Counted from the first letter of the stretch, positions 39,240 to 48,690 are shown. The stretch: DNA of 64,000 nucleotides from Serratia odorifera (GCF_900635445.1 NZ_LR134117.1:124001-188000); one strand, 5' to 3'. Program-made: numbers and translations. The notes: generated by a model from the sequence alone, not told the origin.

Positions 39240-40844
39240 TCAACTGGCGATCACGTTTTGGGTCAATTGCAGAATGATGAACTCGGCCGGACGTACCGCC
39301 GCCACCCCGATCCGCACAACCATGCGGCCCTGGTTGATGTCGTCCTGGGTCATGGTTGTCCCGAGCCCAATCTGCACGTAATACGCCTGTTCAGGCGTCT
39401 CCCCTTGCAAGGCGCCCTTGCGCCACAACGCATTGAGATAGTGGTCCAGTCCGCCGCGCACCTGCTCCCAGGTCAGCGGACTGTTGGGTTCAAACACCGC
39501 AGCTTGCAGGGCCGTACGGGCATCGCGCTCAAGGGTGTTGAACAGGCGGGCGCACCGGGATATACCGCCAGAGGTCATTATCCTTCTGGGTCCGGGCCCC
39601 CCCACACCATCAGGCCCTGGCCGCGAAACGCGCGGATCGCGTTGATCTGCGGGCCGATAAGTTTTGTGTTCAACGTATCGTCGAACCGAACCGGCACAGG
39701 CTTATCCCAGGGGGGTCGGTGCTTTAGCCGGCTCAGGCGAAGCACTGCCTCCGCCCCCTGAGCTTACTGGTGCTGACGTTTCCCCCTGAACCACCAGGGC
39801 CGTCACGCCGGCCACGGCCACGTTGGCCGGGGCCTTCCAGACCCCGCGCTCACGGTCCACGCGGGCGTATACCCCGGCCATCGCCACGCTGGCCCGCAAT
39901 ACGACAGGCACGGAAGGCAGTGTGCCGGCAAAGGCCTGTTCGACCCGTTTCAGCACGTCCTGCGCTTGCTTGTGGTTCGCTGTCAGGCTTGCCGCCCGGA
40001 GTGCATCAAGGGTAACCAGCTCCTTTTTAACAAGATCTGTATTCTCTTTATTCAGGGCAGCAGCCTGCTCCGCATTCAGGGTAGCAGCCTGCTCCGCATT
40101 CAGGGTAGCAGCCTGCTCCGCCGTGCACTTGACGGTCACCAGGTGCTCATACCCTGGCCAGCCGGGGCGCGACACATAGTCACGGTAATTGCGTGCATAC
40201 CCCGTCAACAATGCAGGGAAATAGCTGGCAACCTGCGTTTTGTCCGCCACCACGGGGGCCATCATGGGCCCATTCTCCAGGAGCCTCAGCCGTCCCCGTC
40301 GGCCATGCATCCGTCAGCAGAAAACGGCCGGGTTGCCGCCCGGCGTCTCACTGGCCCCCAACAGCGTCCCCAACGCCGTATAGACGGTCTGATCGGCCAC
40401 GGAACCCTCATATTCACACCAGCACAAGAGCGTGATGTCGGGACACTGCGCAATCGCCGGACCGATCAATGCAATCGACGGCGACGACACGTCGACTTTT
40501 TATTGTCGTGGCGGACAGGCAATACGTAGCAGGGTCCGCCCCCGTTCTCGAAATACAACCGGACACTGTTCGACCCCCATGAACCGCTCGTCCTGAACGT
40601 GCGGGAGGTTTTGGGTTACATCGATGGTGATACTGTCCGAGGGGGCAAACTTGTGGCTGAAATCCAGCCAGCTGTCGACACGCACGCAGGTCAGCGGGGC
40701 TTTTGCTGCGAGTGTTTCCTTCTGATTTTTGGCGTTGAACACGCCCACAAAGACCGGCACCGCCGTCTCACCCTGTTGAATGCTCAGGGACAGTCCGCTG
40801 GTCTCCGTCACGTACACGCCCGGCACTGCATATGCTTTCGTCAT
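39240..40844 (-). pseudogene. afp3: eCIS sheath protein, second copy (Afp3-like), at least five frameshifts
   Basis: Starts MTKAYAVPGVYVTETSGLSL at 40844, the classical sheath N-terminus. Changes of frame are needed near 40560 (to LYFENGGGPCYVLPVRHDNK), 40500 (A5 run), 40320, 40280, 39710 (C6 run, to PWDKPVPVRFDDTLNTKL) and 39595. It then ends in the sheath C-terminus (DINQGRMVVRIGVAAVRPAE). The middle includes an insertion with a 24-bp tandem repeat. The gene is beyond rescue by any simple slippage. Confidence 0.85.
40057..40123 (-). repeat. 24-bp tandem repeat in the second sheath gene
   Basis: Nearly three copies encode AEQAATLN repeats within a variable sheath insertion. Copy-number changes keep the frame. 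Confidence 0.85.
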
Positions 40845-40902
40845 GATCCGTCCTCTTATTGGTCATACAACACGGCATCTGTCGATGCCGTGCGTTCAGC
40901 CG

Positions 40903-42001
40903 TCAACCAGGCACCACATCCTGCGTCAATTGCAGCACGATGAACTCGGCCGGGCGTACCGCCGCCAACCCGACCTTCACAATCATCTGCCCCTGGTTGA
41001 TCTCCGTCTGGGTCATGGTTGTCCCGAGTCCAATCTGCACGAAATACGCCTGTTGCGGGCTTTCACCCCAACAAGGCGCCCTGCTGCCACAGGCCATGGA
41101 CGTAGCTTTCAACCGCCCGCGCACCCGCTCCCATGTCGGGCGCTGTTGGTTCGAACAGTGCCATGCTCATCGCCATGCGAATGTCCCGCTCAGCGGCGTT
41201 AAACAAACGGCGCACCGGCACATAGCGCCATGTGTCAGTCTGCCCTGCAGTGTGCGGGCGCCCCAAATCAGCGGCCCCGTGCCGCGAAATGCCCGAATGA
41301 CGTTGATTGCATGCCCGCTGTCGGGCTTGTTACAGGCCCCGGCCACCTCATCTGACACCTTGTACCTTGGCGTCGCCCCGATGATGTCGACGTTCGCCGG
41401 GGCCTTCCACACGCCCCGCTGCCGGTCCACCCGGGCATACGCCCCCCGCCACCGCCCCGCTTGGCGGCGATGTCGTATTATGCCCGGCACGGTCAGCCAG
41501 GGTAATACACCGCCGCCTGTGGCAGCTCGGGGTATGTACCCTGCGCCGCCCCTACCGCAGTAGAGGTAGCCATTTCGTCTTTTTGGGCCGTCGAACAGGG
41601 CAAACAACGCCTGACCCGGCTTGCACAATGGTGTGACCTGCGGCATGAATTTGTTGAGTTTCACGCCGGCCTGAACCAGCAAGGTAACGTCGTCCAGCGC
41701 CGGCACCAGCGCCGACAGCGTGTCCACCGGGGCAGCGTAGCAATGGCCGCCGCCGTTGATGAAATACAGCTTCAGCGACTGATACAGCAGGTCCGTCTCC
41801 AGCCCACTCTTACTATTACTATCCGCAAGCGTGACCACGTCCAGCCATGATGAGAACGCCGTCACACCGGCCTTCGTCGAACCCAGCCAGGTAGAAGAGC
41901 CCTCAAACGCAAACACGGGGACCGCCGTTTCCCCTGTCTGAATCGACAAGGACAGCCCGTTCGGCTCCTCGACGTACACCCCCTGGTACTTTATAAACCA
42001 T
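40903..42001 (-). pseudogene. afp2: eCIS sheath protein, first copy (Afp2-like), several frameshifts
   Basis: The ATG at 42001 reads MVYKVPG, then a G5 run near 41984 shifts the frame; with four Gs it becomes GVYVEEPNGLSLSIQTGETA, the same N-terminus as the second copy. A 270-aa frame follows (LYFINGGGHCYAAPVDTL), with apparent loss or shift around 41500 and further shifts near 41220 and 41070. It ends PQQAYFVQIGLGTTMTQTEI ... VLQLTQDVVPG. It should be the main sheath subunit. With this gene and both other sheaths broken the particle cannot contract as sequenced. Confidence 0.85.
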
Positions 42002-42051
42002 GATATATTCTCCCGTTTACGGGGGGCCGGTTACCGGCCCCTCACACGCTG

Positions 42052-42501
42052 TCAGTGAAATTGCAGGGTCAGCCGATCGGCCGCCAGGGTAAGCTCCTCA
42101 AACGCGACTTCATTGCTGGTCGCATCAAGGCTCGGGCCGGTCCATTTTGTCGGGAAGGCGTTCATCACGCTCCAGGTCACCAGCAGTTCGGAGCCCGTCT
42201 CGTTGGTCAGGCTGATAGACAGGTCCTTCTTCTCCACCCGGTTGAAAGAAATGGAGTTAAGCCATTCATATAACTGGCCTTGCTTGGGGACGATGCCGCG
42301 TTTGAGCGTGATGGTTAAGGGTTCAAGCTGACCCGGCATCTGATACAGATTGCCGGTACCATCCCGGTATTTCACCAACTCCACCGACTGGTCGAGCCCC
42401 GACACGCTGCTGAAACTCATTTGCTCTTTGCCCACTGACACCACAAAACGGTAGGTCGGAATTGGGTAGGTGCTGCCTATTGTTTTAGCTAAAATTGCCA
42501 T
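42052..42501 (-). CDS. afp1: eCIS inner tube protein (Afp1-like)
   Basis: 149 aa from the ATG at 42501 (MAILAKTIGSTYPIPTYRF), with GAGGAG upstream. The gp19/Hcp-like pattern is clear: FVVSVGKEQMSFSSVSGLDQ, then EPLTITLKRGIVPKQGQLYE and WSVMNAFPTKWTGPSLDATS. It is the main tube subunit and the first gene of the eCIS operon; the promoter should lie in the 190 bases between it and the regulator. Frame intact. Confidence 0.92.
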   Translation of the reverse strand: MAILAKTIGSTYPIPTYRFVVSVGKEQMSFSSVSGLDQSVELVKYRDGTGNLYQMPGQLEPLTITLKRGIVPKQGQLYEWLNSISFNRVEKKDLSISLTNETGSELLVTWSVMNAFPTKWTGPSLDATSNEVAFEELTLAADRLTLQFH

Positions 42502-42688
42502 TGTCTTACTCCTCTGCCTTTTCACGTGCCGCGCATGCTCGCGCAGCGGTTCGCTGTTGCCACGTCACCGGAACACTGCCCGGCGAGCGTCGCTGTCCAT
42601 TAATTCACGTGCGGATCTTGTGCCTGACGCCCGTCGGGCGCCGGCCCGAATGGCGGGCGTTCTGCAAAGGCCGGGTCAGCACGGCGCC

Positions 42689-43292
42689 TTACGCCTGCAC
42701 CTTCTTGACTAATTTCCAATACAAATCCCTGTTATTTTTTACGTTGAGTTTTCTCATGGCATTTCGCTTGTGGGCACTGATGGTTTTTACGCTGCGATTA
42801 CAGAATCGCGCGATATCAGTGACCTTTCGCCCAAGGAGCCATTCGCTCAGGACAAAGGTTTCAGTCACGCTGATCGGAGCCTGTTTAGAGGTGGAGGTGG
42901 ATCCGGAGCGGGTGAGGCGGCGTGGGAGGGCCGCCCTGCGTCCCCCGGATCCCCTGAAGCAACTGTTTTTTCATTGCCTCGGCGTGTTCGCATCGATGAA
43001 TAAACGTTATGCCGTCACAGCTGGTCCATAAGGCATCACTGAAGATGACAACGGGTCTCCCTTGCAAAGAGGCGCTTTTTTTGATTTCCAGGAATACCTG
43101 CGTTTCATTGGCAAAATACATGTCGATGAGGATCGCATCGTCCTTCCCGGGTTCGCATTCAGACAAGGCTTCCATGCGGTCTTTCACCGCGCGAACGCTG
43201 ACGCCCATAGCGGCGAGCATCGCCTTTAATCCGAGAACACCCAGGGGTGAGTCCCCGATAATAGAAACGCTCAACTGCGGTTTTGTCTCCAT
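42689..43292 (-). pseudogene. LuxR/FixJ-type response regulator, frameshifted in the linker
   Basis: Start at 43292 (METKPQLSVSIIGDSPLGVL) with AGAGG eight bases upstream. The receiver-like domain reads LGLKAMLAAMGVSV, DDAILIDMYF (Asp at the phosphorylation strand) and RPVVIFSDAL. The first frame ends in linker sequence before any DNA-binding part. One frame over, SVTETFVLSEWLLGRKVTDI ... NRSVKTISAHKRNAMRKLNV is a LuxR-type helix-turn-helix, ending at a TAA at 42689. The shift lies in G-rich linker (about 42905-42960). The gene precedes the eCIS by 190 bases on the same strand and follows the invertible segment, so it is the natural candidate for an eCIS regulator. As sequenced it would lack DNA binding. 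Confidence 0.75.
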
Positions 43293-43909
43293 GACATCCT
43301 CTTTTTTATTCAAGCTATTAAGCAGAACCCGGAGGCTTCCCCCAGCATTCATCAACTCGGCCAGACTAGATAGACAAGATATAATCAACGATAGAAAACA
43401 CGACCAACCAAAACAGGAGGCAAAAGGCGACCATACACAGACAGACGTTTCGTCTGGTAATCCATTGCCTACGTTCAAAAGATATTTTTGCTTTCACAAC
43501 ACATTCCAGACATCGGTTGAACTTAAATCACGGGTGATACGTTGAGTGATGAACATTCTGAAAGGTCAGGTAGGAGTCCATTAAAAATGCAGACTTTGGA
43601 GCCATATGTTTACTGGCCAATGGAGCCTCCTTTCAACGCGAGAAAAGGATCCGTTGCAGGACAGTCATACCTAAACAGAGTCGACCCGGAAAGGCCAGAT
43701 CACCACGCACTCCGAACACACTGTGCAAGGCGGAAAAAACAACGAAATAGCACGCAGAAAAGACATGGCGACAAGCCAAAAATCACAACGTTCCCTCAAG
43801 AACAAACAGAATAAGCACGGCGACGACTGACAGTACATTGCATACCGGACATACTGTGACAGGAATACGCAGCAGTGCGAATGTTGATACCCCCCTTACA
43901 AAGATATTT
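43293..43909. other. Stretch without a convincing gene
   Basis: Between the regulator and the small membrane protein only short frames occur. One on the plus strand (43542-43814, 90 codons) lacks familiar features. The minus-strand frame from 43989 down to 43783 is hydrophobic and could be a shifted continuation of the membrane protein gene. Confidence 0.35.
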
Positions 43910-44122
43910 TCATTGGGAATCGCTGAGTGCATCCAGAACGGGAAGAAGCGACCGAAAAGAAGATGAACACACTTTTTGAAACAAGACAAAATACACGCCC
44001 CCCGCCCCCACGAGGATAAAAATAAAAAAACCGAACAACAGTAAGCAAGCTATGCAAAATAATTTAATCCTTGCCGTCACGACGTGTCTTTTTTCTTTCA
44101 GGTATCGAGCAAAAATACGCAT
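43910..44122 (-). CDS. Small membrane protein, first gene past the invertible segment
   Basis: 70 aa, ATG at 44122 with AAGGG upstream. A basic N-terminus (MRIFARYLKEKRHVVTARIK) precedes one strong transmembrane segment (LFCIACLLLFGFFIFILVGA). The frame ends at LDALSDSQ; a second hydrophobic frame one base over continues leftward to 43783, so a longer, frameshifted protein is possible. I do not recognise a family. Its interest is position: its start lies about 85 bases from the invertible element and would be the first gene driven if that element inverts. Confidence 0.4.
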   Translation of the reverse strand: MRIFARYLKEKRHVVTARIKLFCIACLLLFGFFIFILVGAGGVYFVLFQKVCSSSFRSLLPVLDALSDSQ

Positions 44123-44205
44123 GCAACACCCTTTATTGACATTTTTCCAGACCTAAAATGGTCTGTCTTAATGCCCAGGAAATACGTTGGCAACCTTCAA
44201 TCATA

Positions 44206-44240
44206 GCTACCGCACGGGACATTTTGATACAAAATGTCTC
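44206..44240. repeat. Inversion-site candidate 1 (35 bp, core ATA)
   Basis: GCTACCGCACGG followed by the palindromic arms GACATTTTG and CAAAATGTC around the core ATA (44227-44229), then TC. It is identical to 44441-44475 except that the three core bases there are TAT, the reverse complement. Paired 9-bp arms around a short asymmetric core are what tyrosine recombinases of the Fim type bind. Confidence 0.7.
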
Positions 44241-44464
44241 ATCACCTTGAAATAAATCATCTCATTGATATTTAATAATTTTATTTTTTGAAGGGGTTTA
44301 AGGGGAATTGTTTTTAGTTTGTTTTGGGTTTGTTTATTGTTGGTTTTAGGATTCATCCACTATCCTCTTGTGAGGTAACAGTGGTTGGGCGACTGAGTTT
44401 GGTGATTTTCTGCTCACAATGGTGAGTCTTTGCCCACCCCGCTACCGCACGGGACATTTTGTAT
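44227..44464. other. Candidate invertible DNA segment (fim-switch-like)
   Basis: About 235 bp from core to core, bounded by two sites whose cores are inverted relative to each other and adjoining a FimB/FimE-like recombinase gene. The E. coli fim switch is similar: 314 bp with 9-bp inverted repeats next to its recombinase genes. The interior is AT-rich, has no coding frame and holds a promoter-like sequence. The outer parts of the two sites (GCTACCGCACGG) are in direct orientation, which is unusual and would allow deletion rather than inversion if recombination ignored the core. Confidence 0.6.
44247..44276 (+). promoter_or_regulatory. Promoter-like sequence inside the invertible segment, now pointing right
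   Basis: TTGAAA (44247-44252), an 18-base spacer and TTTAAT (44271-44276; five of six bases of TATAAT). In the sequenced orientation it points into the 3' end of the recombinase gene, antisense to it. After inversion it would point left, toward the small membrane protein, the LuxR-type regulator and the eCIS operon. Confidence 0.45.
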
Positions 44465-44475
44465 CAAAATGTCTC
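44441..44475. repeat. Inversion-site candidate 2 (35 bp, core TAT)
   Basis: Partner of the site at 44206-44240; 32 of 35 bases are the same and the core TAT (44462-44464) is reversed. It ends 24 bases from the stop codon of the recombinase gene. Confidence 0.7.
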
Positions 44476-44499
44476 CGTGTTTTGTTTATATAGTAAGCG

Positions 44500-45054
44500 T
44501 CAAGCCCGCCAAAGCTTAAGGAATCGGGCCGAGTTACTGGCTGTATATGTTACAGTATGTTGAATATTTCGATGGCCCAGGTAGTCCTGAATCAACCGCG
44601 TGTCAACCCCCTGATCGGCTAACGCAAACCCGCAGGAATGCCTCAACATGTGGGGATGAACTTTCACCGGTATATTTGCCATCACCCCCAGATTAGAAAT
44701 GAGACTATATACACGCTTTCTGGATATTTTAAGTCCTTTGGCTGAAAGAAAGACCCACTCGCTGTCAGCACCATTAAATTCATCCCTTAATTTAAACCAT
44801 GCTCTCAACATAACCACTTCTTTATCCCGCAAAGGATGTATGGTTGAGAATCCATTTTTCAATCTATAAATACAGATTGTTCTTTCTTCCAAATCAATAT
44901 CCGACAACCTTAAAGAGCAAAGCTCACTCACCCTTAACCCATGAGTAAATGAAAGATAAACAATGCAATAATCTCTTACTCCATGAGTGCCTTCCAGGCT
45001 TATTTCCAAAAGTTTTTCAATTTCGTTCCCTGTTAAGTGCTTTCTTTTTTTCAT
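44500..45054 (-). CDS. FimB/FimE-like tyrosine recombinase
   Basis: 184 aa from the ATG at 45054 (MKKRKHLTGNEIEKLLEISL); a GTG at 45066 is possible but lies too near the ribosome binding site. The length and sequence are those of the fim-switch recombinases: RDYCIVYLSFTHGLRVSELC, then RLKNGFSTIHPL, HPHMLRHSCGFALADQGVDT and RLIQDYLGHRNIQHTVTYTA. The catalytic residues are all present: Arg41, His135-x-x-Arg138, His161 and Tyr170. Unlike neighbours it has no frameshift. It should invert a short DNA segment at paired inverted sites; the only matching sites nearby are the pair at 44206 and 44441. It reads toward the switch, as fimE does. Confidence 0.88.
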   Translation of the reverse strand: MKKRKHLTGNEIEKLLEISLEGTHGVRDYCIVYLSFTHGLRVSELCSLRLSDIDLEERTICIYRLKNGFSTIHPLRDKEVVMLRAWFKLRDEFNGADSEWVFLSAKGLKISRKRVYSLISNLGVMANIPVKVHPHMLRHSCGFALADQGVDTRLIQDYLGHRNIQHTVTYTASNSARFLKLWRA

Positions 45055-45511
45055 TACAAATTTCACTCTTTCTGTTTAATGCATTAAATAGGGGTGAACT
45101 CAGAAAAACACCTCTAGAGTGGTGCAATTGGTTATGTAACAAGCAGACTTATCAACATATTTTACGTACATATCATGCTGACACGGCACTGAGAATCATC
45201 GTATCCAGTGTATGCTGCCGCCCCCAACACTACATCAAACATCATCTAAACAAATCAATTATGAAAAAAATAACAGACATAAGAACAGTCTTATTTAATT
45301 AAAAACAAAATAAATGGCACAAAAAGACAAGAAAAAATAAAATAACCAAGAAATTAATCAAGATGAATCCTATTTAATATAAATTAAAGCGTCCCTGCAC
45401 TCAGGGCGTGCATGAGCATTCCCGTGAGAAGAACAGGGCAGCCTGACGGCTGCAAATTGAAAACCGCGCCATCTGCCAGACTCTGAGTTGCCATAACCTA
45501 ATTTGAATATG
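45055..45511. other. AT-rich intergenic region
   Basis: No coding frame of note. It should contain the recombinase promoter; TGCATTAAATAG near 45080-45095 read on the minus strand gives a -10-like TATTTAAT, without a clear -35. Confidence 0.35.
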
Positions 45512-46434
45512 TATGATCTTACCCAGCAATAGTGGACACGCGACTAAGTGAGTAAACTCTCAAGCAAGAGGTGACTCACATGACAAAACCAGCATCAACC
45601 ACTAAAAAGCCACGCAAGCAACATACACCTGAATTCCGCGACGAAGCCCTGAAACTGGCTGAACGTATTGGTGTGGCCGCAGCCGCCCGCGAACTCAGCC
45701 TTTATGAGTCGCAAATTTACACCTGGCGTAGCAAGCGGCAGCAACAGGCAACGTCCTCTGAACGTGAGGGCGAACTCGCCGCTGAGAATGCCCGCCTCAA
45801 ACGCCAACTGGCTGAACGGGACGAGGAACTGGCCATTCTCCAAAAGGCCGCGACATACTTCGCCAAGCGCCTGAAATGAAGTATGTCTTTATCGAAAAGC
45901 ATCAGGCTGAGTTCAGTATCAAAGCCATGTGCCGGGTACTGCACGTCGCCCGCAGTGGCTGGTATGCCTGGCGTCAGCGTCGTCACCAGATAAACCGGCG
46001 TCAACAGTTCCGACTTGTCTGCGATGATGCGGTTCGACAGACCTTTGCCAAGGCAAAACAGCGTTATGGAGCGCCTCGTCTTGCTGATGAACTGCCGGAG
46101 TACAACATCAAGACTATCGCCGCCAGTCTGCGTCGTCAGGGGCTGCGGGCGAAAGCCTCGCGCCGGTTCAGCCCGGTCAGTTACCGTGAGCATGGTCTGC
46201 CAATATCCGAGAATCTGTTGAAGCAGGACTTTTACGCCAGCGGCCCGAATCAAAAGTGGGTGGGTGACATCACGTATCTGCGCACCGGTGAAGGCTGGCT
46301 GTATCTAGCGGTGGTGATTGACCTGTGGTCGCGGTCAGTCATTGGCTGGTCGATGTCCTCACGGATGACGGCACAGCTTGCCTGCGATGCACTACAGATG
46401 GCGTTATGGCGGCGTAAACGCCCGGAAAATGGGT
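45512..46434 (+). mobile_element. IS3-family element, 3' part missing
   Basis: It begins near the TGATCTTACCCAGCAATAGTGG end and carries orfA and the first part of orfB. The IS256-type element starting at 46431 interrupts it, and no IS3 sequence follows on the far side, so the 3' part has been lost. Confidence 0.75.
45580..45879 (+). CDS. IS3-family transposase OrfA
   Basis: 99 aa from the ATG at 45580. The N-terminal helix-turn-helix is the usual one (HTPEFRDEALKLAERIGVAA, then ELSLYESQIYTWRSK). It is followed by a leucine-zipper coiled coil (ENARLKRQLAERDEELAILQ). It overlaps orfB as AAATGAAG, the normal -1 frameshift arrangement. Intact on its own, but without a complete OrfB it cannot transpose. 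Confidence 0.85.
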   Translation: MTKPASTTKKPRKQHTPEFRDEALKLAERIGVAAAARELSLYESQIYTWRSKRQQQATSSEREGELAAENARLKRQLAERDEELAILQKAATYFAKRLK

Positions 46435-46436
46435 AG
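45876..46436 (+). pseudogene. IS3-family transposase OrfB, truncated
   Basis: 186 residues: YVFIEKHQAEFSIKAMCRVL, KQRYGAPRLADEL, then the first catalytic Asp region NQKWVGDITYLRTGEGWLYL. The frame runs into the IS256-like end and stops at RRKRPENG, before the second Asp and the Glu of the DDE triad. Confidence 0.85.
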
Positions 46437-47705
46437 AGTCCAGGGACGTGGTGTAAATTCGGAAGGATGGTGAGAGCCATCGGCTTATCCGGTAAGGTAA
46501 TAGTTTGCAAAGACAATTATCTTAAAAGGAGTCAACCGATGGCTGACCACAGCATGACATTCAGCAACACCCTGGCGCAACTTGGCGGCGAGGATTTTTT
46601 ACGTGAGCTCACCGAGTTTATGCTCAACCGCATCATGGAAGCTGACGTCACTGCGCGCATCAACGCAGAGCCCCATGAGCGCAGTGATGAGCGCGAGACC
46701 TACCGCAACGGCTACCGTGACCGTCAGTACAACACCCGCCTCGGCACGCTGGACCTGCGTATCCCGAAGCTGCGGGAAGGCACCTACTTCCCGCCCTTCC
46801 TCGAGGCCCGCAGGCTCTCGGAGAAGGCGCTTAACGCGGTTATCCAGGAAGCATGGATAAACGGCGTCTCGACCCGCAAGGTTGACGCCCTGGTCCAGTC
46901 GATGGGGATGACCGGTATCTCCCGCAGCCAGGTGTCATCCATCTGCCGCGGCATCGATGAGCGCGTACAGGCGTTCCTGCAGCGGCCGCTGGAAGGGGAA
47001 TGGCCCTACTTGTGGCTGGATGCGACCTACGTGAAGGTGCGCAAGAACGGCCGGGTGGTCAACGTGGCGGTAATAATCGCCTGCGCGGTCTGGAAGGTGT
47101 GAAGCTGGTTATCTCCGACTCGCACAGCGGCCTTAAGGCGGCGATACGACAGGTGTTCTGTGCAAGCTGGCAGCGCTGTCGGGTCCACTTCATGCGCAAC
47201 GTGCTGGGGCGCGTCAGCAGGGCCAGCCAGTCGGTGGTCCGCGCCGCTCTGCAGCAGGTATTCGTACAGACCGAGGAGAAAAGCGCCCACGCCACCTGGC
47301 GCGAGGTTGCGGCCCAGCTGGAAAAGAGCTTCCCGGCGGTCACGGAGATGATGGACGAAGCGGAAGCGGACGTGCTGGCGTACTTCGGCTTCCCGAAGGC
47401 GCACCGTGTGAAAATCCACTCGACCAACACGCTGGAGCGCCTGAACAAAGAGGTGAAGCGGCGTGCCGACGTGGTGGGCATCTTCCCCAACGAAGAGAGC
47501 ATCATGCGGCTGCTGGGAGCGGTCCTGACGGAGCAGAACGAAGAATGGCTGCTGCAGAACCGCTACCTGCCGCAACACAGTATGGCGGAGATAGAGTCGG
47601 CCGCTGAAGACGACGTTATCGAGGCGCTGCCAATCAGCGCATAACAGGCCCATTACCGGACCGGAAGGCTGTAACTGAATTTACACCCCTTGACGGACTC
47701 GACCC
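46431..47705 (+). mobile_element. IS256-family insertion sequence, internally deleted
   Basis: The ends are imperfect inverted repeats: GGGTAGAGTCCAGGGACGTG at the left and, read from the right end, GGGTCGAGTCCGTCAAGGGG, each followed by GTGTAAATTC. The element interrupts an IS3 orfB. Its transposase has lost the segment between the first and second catalytic Asp. Confidence 0.85.
46539..47644 (+). pseudogene. IS256-family transposase, deletion and frame change
   Basis: The first frame (ATG at 46539) reads ELTEFMLNRIMEADVTARIN to WPYLWLDATYVKVRKNGRVV (first Asp), then VAVIIACAVWKV and stops. The second frame resumes at GLEGVKLVISDSHSGLKAAI (second Asp) and carries on through STNTLERLNKEVKRRADVVG (Glu) to the end. 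A stretch between IIAC and GLEGV that intact family members possess is missing, and the frame is not kept. The protein cannot be functional. Confidence 0.85.
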
Positions 47706-48004
47706 GACGACAGTTAAGTATAGTCGCTTTTTATGGATATCATGTAAATCTTTCGTTGTCTGATTTCGGTTATCGGTTATCGGTTATCGGTTAAAGGAGG
47801 CGAGGCTATGTCCCTGAATGGCATGAGCTATATTAACTGTCTGTTTCCACAATAGATTGAACGCAAGCACGCGGTGAACTCACCTTGCTGCCTCCTGAAC
47901 CCGCACCTCCACGGACCGGATGCCCATAGTCAGATCATGGTAAAATCATCAATGGCATGCCCTGGGTGCCATGTTCAGGTGTCCCATGACACGTTATCCT
48001 GCCG
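47706..48004. other. Non-coding scar with a 7-bp repeat and a mobile-element end motif
   Basis: It holds three to four copies of TTATCGG (47767-47793). It also holds a 24-base motif at 47865-47888 (AAGCACGCGGTGAACTCACC...) that recurs, inverted, at 59127-59150. No gene is seen. Confidence 0.5.
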
Positions 48005-48690
48005 TCACCTATCGTTGTTCTCCGGAGGCGGCTGAGCCGCCTTTTTGCGGATAAAACGATCAAGTTTATCCAGGTCACCTTCCGCAATCGCCTGCTCATC
48101 CGGCGTCAGCGGCACTTCTTCCAGGTAGCGCCGGACAGAGGCCTTACTTTCCAGCGCCAGTCCCCGGGCGCTGGCCTTTGGCAGGCTGAAATCACAGCCG
48201 ATGCAGGCCATCCGGTGCGGGCAACTGCTCCAGAACGGATTGGTGCAGTACAGCTCGCCCAAATCGTAATACAATGCCGGGCCAGTTTCGGTCATGGCCT
48301 GGCTGTCGTGATCGATAAGCACTTCAATCATGTGGGAAATTTTGTCGGCTTTCACAAAGGAGGCTGCCAGCCGGGTCGGACGGATACGGATATAGTACAG
48401 GGTTGAGCGCGGGCAGCTGTGTCCTGACCACTCCATCAGTTCATGCAGCGTCATCCCCTGCGGCACGCTGGCCAGCGCTGTGACCGCCGACGCCCGCCCT
48501 CGATGGCTGGTGATCCGCCCCCCGACTATCCTTGACAGAGACGCCAGCCCGGGCGCACAGCACCGGGATCACGGTATTATTCAGCATGGCGCTGCCGGCC
48601 TGTCTGCCCCGGAACTGAAACAGATAGCTGACCTTTTCACCAGTACGTTCATCAACCGGTTTTCCACTCCCGGTAGCAGCGGCAGAAGTG
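48005..48690 (-). pseudogene. Tyrosine integrase-type protein, C-terminal fragment with a frameshift
   Basis: The upstream frame gives SYLFQFRGRQAGSAMLNNTV, then IPVLCARAG. After a one-base shift near 48555 it continues as ASLSRIVGGRITSHRGRASA, then QGMTLHELMEWSGHSCPRST and LYYIRIRPTRLAASF, to the stop at 48005. 'TSHRGR' and 'GHS...LYYIR' sit where tyrosine recombinases have their Arg and His/Tyr boxes. The N-terminal half is gone; it is replaced at about 48652-48690 by an IS21 istA fragment. It is probably the relic of a transposon-borne integrase. Confidence 0.6.

Noticed and set aside
20543..42501. Interpretation of the cluster as a prophage or a type VI secretion system.
   Set aside because: No capsid, portal, terminase or lysis genes, and no TssJLM membrane complex or ClpV; gene order and the CIS_TMP, DUF4255, DUF5908 and Pvc15-type ATPase proteins are those of eCIS.
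43542..43814. Possible small plus-strand gene between regulator and membrane protein.
   Set aside because: Polar, low-complexity product with no recognised domain; could not support it.
45512..47705. The IS3 and IS256 pair considered as a composite transposon.
   Set aside because: The IS256 element simply interrupts and truncates the IS3 element; no shared flanking ends.
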